11,197 nucleotides of DNA from an uncultured Curtobacterium sp. (GTDB lineage: Bacteria; Actinomycetota; Actinomycetes; Actinomycetales; Microbacteriaceae), in assembly GCA_913774725.1 (NCBI GenBank), contig CAJYIG010000065.1, positions 1 to 11,197 of the forward strand, given 5' to 3'. How positions within the stretch are numbered: position 1 is the stretch's first letter; each line of letters opens with the position of its first letter. The translations under genes were made by a program, and so were the position numbers. The notes beneath the pieces were generated by a model, which saw nothing but the letters and a program-made list of their open reading frames with translations, did not search any database and was not told where the DNA came from. Positions 6,507 to 11,197 of the stretch are shown here, piece by piece.

Positions 6507-7859
6507 ATGAGCACAGGAAGACGCAGGACCCGCGTCCTGGTCGGTGCCGCCGTCGTCGCCGTCGCCGCCCTCTCGCTGCAGGGCTGCGCGATCGTGGACG
6601 GCAGCGGTGACGACCCGGACACCCTCCGCGTGATGATGGGCGCGGACACGACCTACCCGAAGGAACGGGCGCAGTGGCAGCGGGAGACCGCCGCCGAGTT
6701 CGAGCGGACCACGGGCGCCGACATCCAGTGGGAGACCTACTCGACCCCGCAGGAGGAACTCACCGCGATCCAGACCAGCGTCATCTCCGGACAGGGTCCC
6801 GACGTGTACGCGATCGGGACGACCTTCACCCCGACGGCCTACGCCACCGGCGCCTTCGTCGAGATGGGTGCGGAGCAGTGGGAGGCGGTCGGCGGCAAGG
6901 ACCAGTTCGCGCCGGCGTCGCTCGGCATCTCCGGACCGAGCACGTCGGAGCAGATCGGGATCCCGTTCGCCAGTCGGCCGTTCGTGATGGCGGTGAACAC
7001 CGAGCTCCTCGCTCGCGCCGGGATCACGGACCTGCCGACGTCATGGGACGAGCTCACCGAGGACGCCCGGAAGACCACCGGTGACGGCACCTACGGCATG
7101 GCGATCGCCTACGCCGACGGCTTCGACCCGTGGAAGTTCGTGTGGGGCATGGCGCAGAACGCCGGCAACACGATCGTCGACGGTGGCACGGCCGAGATCG
7201 ATGCCCCCGCGGTCGAGCAGGCCTACCGCACCTACTTCGACTGGGTGACGAAGGACGGCGTGGTCGACCCCGCGGCGATCGGCTGGAACAACCCGCAGGC
7301 CCTCGCGCAGTTCGCCGACGGCAAGGCCGCGTTCTTCCCGATGACGACGACGACGTCGCTCAACTCGCTGAAGGGCTCGGCGGTGGACGGCAAGTACGAG
7401 TACGCCCTGCTGCCGACCGTGCCGCCGGGTGCATCCGAGCGCCCCGCCGACGGCATCGAGGCGGCGAGCATCCTGTCCGGGGACAACCTCGTCGTCGCCG
7501 ACTATGGCTCGAAGCAGGACCTGTCGTTCGCGTTCGTCAAGCAGGTGTCGTCGCCCGAGGCGCAGGAACGCTACTTCGAGCTCTTCGGGCAGCTGCCGAC
7601 GAACTCCGTCGCCGCCGACCGCATCGCCGAGCAGAACCCCGACCTCGCCCCCATCGTCCGCGCCGGCGAACTGTCGAAGCCCACCGCCTTCACCGGCGCG
7701 TGGTCGGACGTGCAGCTCTCGCTCGTCGACGTCGTCGTGCAGTCGATCCCGTCGCTGAAGAGCGGCGAGGTCAGCGACGACCAGCTCCGGAAGCGCCTCG
7801 CAGCGGCGCAGCGGGACGCCCAGGCAACGCTCGACCGCCAGAAGAACGGAGGGCTGTGA
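6507..7859 (+). CDS. Sugar ABC transporter substrate-binding lipoprotein
   Basis: This 450-aa protein captures the sugar outside the membrane and hands it to the two permeases encoded next. It starts with a lipoprotein signal: a basic RRRTR segment, a hydrophobic core and lipobox LQGC with C27 as the lipidated residue. The Gln at -2 of the lipobox is less usual but tolerated. The rest fits the family 1 solute-binding proteins of CUT1 transporters: ERAQWQRETAAEFERTTGADI and GQGPDVYAIG near the N-terminus, and aromatic-rich segments such as GFDPWKFVWGMAQN and GKAAFFPM in the middle. The ATG at 6507 is supported by AGGAGGA 9 bases upstream and by the correctly placed signal peptide; the frame is open further upstream but lacks such support. 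Its stop overlaps the next start (TGATG). The ligand is inferred from the neighbouring uxaC to be a uronate or uronide; the sequence alone does not show it. Confidence 0.92.
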   Translation: MSTGRRRTRVLVGAAVVAVAALSLQGCAIVDGSGDDPDTLRVMMGADTTYPKERAQWQRETAAEFERTTGADIQWETYSTPQEELTAIQTSVISGQGPDVYAIGTTFTPTAYATGAFVEMGAEQWEAVGGKDQFAPASLGISGPSTSEQIGIPFASRPFVMAVNTELLARAGITDLPTSWDELTEDARKTTGDGTYGMAIAYADGFDPWKFVWGMAQNAGNTIVDGGTAEIDAPAVEQAYRTYFDWVTKDGVVDPAAIGWNNPQALAQFADGKAAFFPMTTTTSLNSLKGSAVDGKYEYALLPTVPPGASERPADGIEAASILSGDNLVVADYGSKQDLSFAFVKQVSSPEAQERYFELFGQLPTNSVAADRIAEQNPDLAPIVRAGELSKPTAFTGAWSDVQLSLVDVVVQSIPSLKSGEVSDDQLRKRLAAAQRDAQATLDRQKNGGL

Positions 7860-8872
7860 TGACCACCACGCAGGCCCGGCCCCGCCAGGAGACCCCGCGC
7901 GCGGTCCGCCCGCACGGGACGACCCCGCTGGTCAAGCGCGAGCGCCCGCTCTGGATGCTCCTGCCCGGCGGCGTCCTCATGCTCGCCGTCATCGTCGTCC
8001 CGCTGCTCGTCGGCGTGTACATCGCGATGCTCGACCTCGACCAGTACACCCTCCGCCAGTGGTTCAGCGCCCCTTTCGTCGGGCTCGCGAACTTCGCCGA
8101 GGCCTTCACCGACTCGCCGCTCCTGCACTCGATCTGGATCTCGGTGTCCCTGTCGGTGCTCGTCACCGCCGTCACCGTGCCGATCGGCGTCGCCGCGGCG
8201 GTGTCCACGCAGAACCGCTTCCCCGGTCGCGGGCTCGTCCGGTCGATCTACCTGGTGCCCTACGTGCTGCCGGCCTTCGTCGTCGGGACGTTCTTCCGGA
8301 CGATGCTCCAGCCGCAGGGCGTGGTGAACACCGTGCTCGGCACCGACGTCCTCTGGTTGAACGGCTCCGCGTCCTACTGGGCACTCGCCGGTGTCATGGT
8401 CTGGACGAGCTGGCCGTTCGTCTACCTGCTCTCGCTCGCCGGGCTGCAGGCGGTCGAGAACGAGGTGCACGAGGCCGCAGCACTGGACGGCGTGACGTGG
8501 TGGGCGAAGCTCCGCTACATCGTGTTCCCGTACCTGCGCGGCCCGCTCAGCCTGGCGGTCATCATCTCGATCCTGCACAACATCAACAACTTCACGCTGC
8601 CGTTCGTGCTGTTCGGGAACCCCCTGCCGTCGAGCGTCGAGGTGATGCCCGTCCTGACGTACATCGCGAGCTTCCAGTCGTTCCGCTTCGGCCTGTCCGC
8701 GGCGATGGCGATCTGCTCGCTGGTGATCGTCGCGATCCCGCTCTTCGTCTACCTGCGGGCCGTCCGGCTCGACACCGGTGACGACGCGGGCCCCACCCGG
8801 AAGCAGCGCCGCGCCGACCGCGCCGTGCTCGCCGCTCCGGCCGTCGCCGACATCGAGGGAGCCCGCGCATGA
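7859..8872 (+). CDS. Sugar ABC transporter permease, MalF-like
   Basis: This 337-aa inner-membrane subunit pairs with the next gene's product to form the import channel. A cytoplasmic N-terminus of about 30 residues is followed by the first membrane helix (about 31-56) and further helices typical of the binding-protein-dependent transport (BPD_transp_1) fold. The EAA loop that docks the ATPase is EVHEAAALDG (202-211), followed by a proline-containing VFPYLRGPL segment. The C-terminus carries a charged tail (TRKQRRADR). The ATG shares one base with the preceding TGA stop, and GGAGGG lies 5 bases upstream, so translation is coupled to the binding protein. The frame is open well upstream inside the previous gene, but those codons are shadow. 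CUT1 assignment rests on the EAA motif and gene order. Confidence 0.93.
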   Translation: MTTTQARPRQETPRAVRPHGTTPLVKRERPLWMLLPGGVLMLAVIVVPLLVGVYIAMLDLDQYTLRQWFSAPFVGLANFAEAFTDSPLLHSIWISVSLSVLVTAVTVPIGVAAAVSTQNRFPGRGLVRSIYLVPYVLPAFVVGTFFRTMLQPQGVVNTVLGTDVLWLNGSASYWALAGVMVWTSWPFVYLLSLAGLQAVENEVHEAAALDGVTWWAKLRYIVFPYLRGPLSLAVIISILHNINNFTLPFVLFGNPLPSSVEVMPVLTYIASFQSFRFGLSAAMAICSLVIVAIPLFVYLRAVRLDTGDDAGPTRKQRRADRAVLAAPAVADIEGARA

Positions 8873-9816
8873 GCGCCTTCAGCCAGACCCACACCCGCCC
8901 CACCGCGACGCTCACCGAGAGCATCACCGCCGGCGGCGCGAAGCGCCCGAAGCGTCCGTACGACACCGACGTCACCCGGCTGCTGCCCCGGTGGCTGCTG
9001 GTCACCGTGATCGTGCTCCTCGTCGCGTTCATCGCCGTCCCGGTGCTGTACATCCTGTTCGGCTCGGTGAACTCCGACGTCGCGGTCGCCCGCGGCAAGT
9101 ACTTCCCCTCCGAGTTCACGCTGTCGAACTACGTGGCGATCTGGGACACGGTGGCGCTCGGGCAGGGGCTGGTGAACTCGTTGCTCACCGCCGGTGCGGT
9201 CGCCGTCGCGAGTGCCGCGCTCGCCGTGTCCACCGCCTACGTGCTCGTCCGGTTCCGGTTCCTCGGCCGCCTGACGATCCTCCGGGGGCTCCTCGCCCTG
9301 CAGTCCATCCCCGGCACCCTGCTGCTCCTGCCCGTCTTCGTCGTGTTCGCCAACATCGCCAGCGCCACCGGCGTGCAGGTGATCGGGACCCGCTGGGGCC
9401 TCTTCGTCACCTACCTGACCTTCGCCCTGCCCTTCTCGACGTGGGTCATGGTCACGTACCTGCGCGGTCTCCCGAAGGAGCTCGAGGAGGCGGCCCGCAT
9501 CGACGGCGCGTCGAGCACCCGCATCCTGCGGAGCGTCGTGCTGCCGCTCTCGTGGCCGGGCATCGTGGTCTCGGCGATCTTCGCCTTCCTGCTCGGCTGG
9601 AACGACGTGCTCTTCAGCACGATCATGACGACCCCGAACACCCGCACGGTCGCCGTGGTGCTGCAGGTTCTCGGCACCGCCCAGGAGGGCGGCGCCGTCC
9701 CGATCTACGGCCAGATGATGGCCGCCTCGATCGTCTGCGCCGTCCCCGTCGTCGCGCTCTACCTGATCTTCCAGCGCTACCTGGTCGGCGGGCTCACCGC
9801 CGGTTCCGTCAAGTAG
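8869..9816 (+). CDS. Sugar ABC transporter permease, MalG-like
   Basis: This 315-aa protein is the second membrane subunit of the importer. About 42 polar residues, ending in the basic KRPKRPYDTDVTRLLPR segment, precede the first helix (about 43-64). The EAA loop is ELEEAARIDGAS (204-215), followed by VVLPLSWPGIV. The end, QRYLVGGLTAGSVK, is the hallmark C-terminus of MalG-type permeases and firmly places the system in the CUT1 family. Start ATG overlaps the previous stop by four bases (ATGA), with GAGGGAG 7 bases upstream. No ATPase gene follows. CUT1 importers in actinobacteria often share one MsiK/UgpC-type ATPase encoded elsewhere, and that is the simplest explanation here. Confidence 0.94.
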   Translation: MSAFSQTHTRPTATLTESITAGGAKRPKRPYDTDVTRLLPRWLLVTVIVLLVAFIAVPVLYILFGSVNSDVAVARGKYFPSEFTLSNYVAIWDTVALGQGLVNSLLTAGAVAVASAALAVSTAYVLVRFRFLGRLTILRGLLALQSIPGTLLLLPVFVVFANIASATGVQVIGTRWGLFVTYLTFALPFSTWVMVTYLRGLPKELEEAARIDGASSTRILRSVVLPLSWPGIVVSAIFAFLLGWNDVLFSTIMTTPNTRTVAVVLQVLGTAQEGGAVPIYGQMMAASIVCAVPVVALYLIFQRYLVGGLTAGSVK

Positions 9817-9831
9817 CGATCGCAACCAGAC

Positions 9832-9879
9832 GACGGACGGGAGGCGCGGTGCCAGCCCGCCCCGTGCCTCCAGTCCGTC
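9832..9879 (+). other. Long hairpin between transporter and isomerase genes
   Basis: The arms 9832-9849 (starting GACGGAC) and 9862-9879 (ending GTCCGTC) pair over 18 positions with one mismatch and one G-U pair, around a 12-base loop. It fills most of the 79-base gap after the MalG-like gene, the only gap in an otherwise overlapping plus-strand operon. It has no T-tract. It could be a partial terminator, a processing or stabilising structure that changes the ratio of transporter to enzyme mRNA, or a copy of a dispersed intergenic palindrome. Confidence 0.65.
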
Positions 9880-9895
9880 CCACGAAGGGAATGCC

Positions 9896-10735
9896 ATGAC
9901 CGACCAGCCAACGTGGGAGCTCTCCGGCTTCGGCGACGAGATCGACGCCGACCCGGTCGTCCAGGTCGCGGTGCTGCAGGCGCTCGGCGCCAGCGCCATC
10001 GAGGTGCGGAGCGCCTGGGGGACGAACGTCGTCGACCTCGACGACGACCAGCTCGCCGGGCTGCACCGCCTGTTCGAGGAACGCGGGCAGACCGTCTCCG
10101 CCATCGCCTCGCCGATCGGCAAGGTCGTCGTCGACCGGCCGGTCGAGCACGAGGTCGAGCGGCTCGGCCGCGCGATCGCCGCCGCCCACGCCCTCGGCAC
10201 GACGAACATCCGGATCTTCTCGTTCTACTTCGACGGCCGCACCGCCGACGAGGTGCGCGACGACGTCATGGTCCGGATGCGGGCGCTCGCCGACCTCGCC
10301 GAGCGTGAGGGCGTCACGCTGCTGCACGAGAACGAGAAGGACATCTACGGCGACGTGCCCGAGCGTGTGCTCGACATCGTCGAGAGCGTCGGGTCGAGCG
10401 CGCTCCGGCTCGCCTGGGACAACGCGAACTACGTGCAGTGCGGTGTCCGACCCTTCACCGACGGGTGGGCGCAGCTCGCACCGTACGTCGACTACCTGCA
10501 GGTCAAGGACGCCCTCGCCGCCGACGCCTCCGTGGTCCCGGCGGGGGAGGGCGACGGCGAACTCCTCGAGACCCTCACCGCGCTCCGCGATGCCGGGTAC
10601 TCCGGGTACGCCTCCCTCGAACCGCACCTCAGCGACTTCACCTCCCTCGGCGGGTTCTCCGGCCCCGCGGCGTTCGGCCGTGCCGGACGGGCCCTCCGCT
10701 CCCTCACCGACCAGATCGGAGTCACCCTGCGATGA
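9896..10735 (+). CDS. Sugar isomerase/epimerase, xylose-isomerase-like TIM barrel
   Basis: This 279-aa protein belongs to the sugar phosphate isomerase/epimerase family (COG1082, AP endonuclease 2 fold). These are usually divalent-metal TIM barrels acting on keto-sugars, inositols or sugar acids. Likely metal ligands are E145 in LLHENEKDIYG, D175 in LAWDNANYV and E242 in ASLEPHL; GEGDGE follows the barrel's VDYLQVKDA strand. In many relatives that strand reads HxKDA with a histidine ligand; here the aligned residue appears to be Q202. The ATG at 9896 has GAAGGGA (9884-9890) 5 bases upstream; an earlier ATG at 9891 meets a stop after two codons. The stop overlaps the next start (ATGA). Position beside a dehydrogenase, an importer and uxaC suggests a role in sugar or sugar-acid breakdown. 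The reaction cannot be named from the sequence. Confidence 0.85.
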   Translation: MTDQPTWELSGFGDEIDADPVVQVAVLQALGASAIEVRSAWGTNVVDLDDDQLAGLHRLFEERGQTVSAIASPIGKVVVDRPVEHEVERLGRAIAAAHALGTTNIRIFSFYFDGRTADEVRDDVMVRMRALADLAEREGVTLLHENEKDIYGDVPERVLDIVESVGSSALRLAWDNANYVQCGVRPFTDGWAQLAPYVDYLQVKDALAADASVVPAGEGDGELLETLTALRDAGYSGYASLEPHLSDFTSLGGFSGPAAFGRAGRALRSLTDQIGVTLR

Positions 10736-11197
10736 GCACCCCACTGAAGTTGGCGGTCGTCGGCGCCGGCGTCATCGGACGCCACCACGCCCGCGTCGCG
10801 CTGCAGCACCCGGACCTGCGGGTCGTCGCCCTCGTCGACGCCGTCCCGGCGGCCGCCACCGGCGCCGCCGACGAGCTCGAGGCCGCGGGCGCCGACCGCC
10901 CGATCACCACCGCGACCATCGAGGAAGCGATCGCGCAGACCGACATCGACGTCGTCGCGATCTGCTCCCCGTCCGGGATGCACGTCCAGCTGGCCGAGGC
11001 GGCGCTCGCCGCAGGCAAGCACGTCGTCATCGAGAAGCCGCTCGACACCACGATGCCCCGGGCCCGGCAGATCGCGGAGCTCGCTTCGGCCGCCCGCGAC
11101 CGCGGCCTGGTGACGAGCGTGATCAGCCAGCACCGCTTCGACCCGGCCTCGGTCGCGGTCGCCGGGGCAGCGCACGACGGCTCGTTCGGCACGGTCA
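10732..11197 (+). CDS. Gfo/Idh/MocA-family oxidoreductase, 3' end beyond window
   Basis: Only the first 155 codons are present. They form the NAD(P)-binding Rossmann half: the dinucleotide loop VVGAGVIGRHHA (residues 9-20), an acidic residue after the second strand (VALVDA, suited to the adenosine ribose), DVVAICSPSGMH, and the family's EKP motif in HVVIEKPLD. The substrate-binding C-terminal half lies to the right of the window. Members oxidise or reduce hydroxyls of sugars, inositols and sugar acids. The ATG overlaps the isomerase stop by four bases, so the two are translationally coupled and probably act in sequence. A GGAG lies 10 bases upstream. The lysine of EKP, the usual catalytic residue, is intact. 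Substrate is unknown; a uronate or a glycoside derived from one is inferred from context. Confidence 0.9.
   Translation, partial: MSTPLKLAVVGAGVIGRHHARVALQHPDLRVVALVDAVPAAATGAADELEAAGADRPITTATIEEAIAQTDIDVVAICSPSGMHVQLAEAALAAGKHVVIEKPLDTTMPRARQIAELASAARDRGLVTSVISQHRFDPASVAVAGAAHDGSFGTV

Noticed and set aside
5113..6510. 465-codon open frame on the plus strand
   Set aside because: It is antisense to the LacI gene and runs through the operator and promoter region; no coherent protein family is recognisable.
5267..6649. 460-codon minus-strand frame overlapping the LacI gene
   Set aside because: It would cover the palindrome and the start of the binding-protein gene, and its translation is a low-complexity Arg/Ala/Gly sequence.
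8749..10209. 486-codon minus-strand frame antisense to the second permease
   Set aside because: It is rich in Asp/Glu/Arg/His/Gly with no fold signature, crosses an intergenic hairpin, and opposes two clearly coding genes.
1..11197. Mobile elements, phage genes, defence systems, tRNA or rRNA genes
   Set aside because: I saw no transposase, integrase, terminal repeats, toxin-antitoxin or nuclease signatures and no tRNA-like cloverleaf; the gene-dense region is ordinary metabolic and surface content.

Overview
The window is about 70% G+C, with strong G/C preference at third codon positions, actinobacterial-style Shine-Dalgarno sites and several 4-base ATGA gene overlaps. This points to a high-G+C actinobacterium. 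A plant- or soil-associated member of the Microbacteriaceae is my guess, not something the sequence proves. Layout: (1) 1-182 is non-coding: a 14-bp tandem array running in from the left edge, an 11-bp duplication and a strong hairpin terminator. (2) 183-3722 (-) is one large secreted, wall-anchored protein of 1179 aa with a signal peptide, four predicted disulfide pairs, DUF11-like repeats, an SdrD-B-like domain, a Gly/Asp/Pro linker and a C-terminal LAWTG sortase signal. (3) 3828-6363 (-) is a two-gene unit: a LacI-family repressor followed by glucuronate isomerase (uxaC). (4) 6364-6506 is a divergent control region with a 36-bp near-perfect palindrome made of four GGCAAC half-sites and a candidate promoter on each strand. 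(5) 6507-9816 (+) encodes a CUT1-type carbohydrate ABC importer: lipoprotein binding protein and two MalF/MalG-like permeases, with no ATPase gene. (6) 9817-9895 is an intercistronic gap filled by a long hairpin. (7) 9896-11197 (+) encodes a TIM-barrel sugar isomerase/epimerase and the first part of a Gfo/Idh/MocA dehydrogenase, cut by the window end. How the genes fit together: regions 3-7 look like one divergently transcribed catabolic locus. The importer would bring in a uronate or a uronate-containing glycoside, UxaC would convert hexuronate to a keto-hexonate, and the isomerase and dehydrogenase would act on the sugar before or after that step. The LacI protein would repress both sides from the shared palindrome until a sugar ligand is present. 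The ATPase is probably a shared MsiK/UgpC-type protein encoded elsewhere. The surface protein lies downstream of uxaC on the same strand, but it has its own leader with a hairpin and no copy of the palindrome, so it is probably regulated separately. I see no mobile element, CRISPR array, RNA gene or phage gene. The locus is a recognisable kind of sugar-utilisation cluster; its less ordinary parts are the operator architecture, the unassigned isomerase/dehydrogenase pair next to uxaC, and the surface protein.
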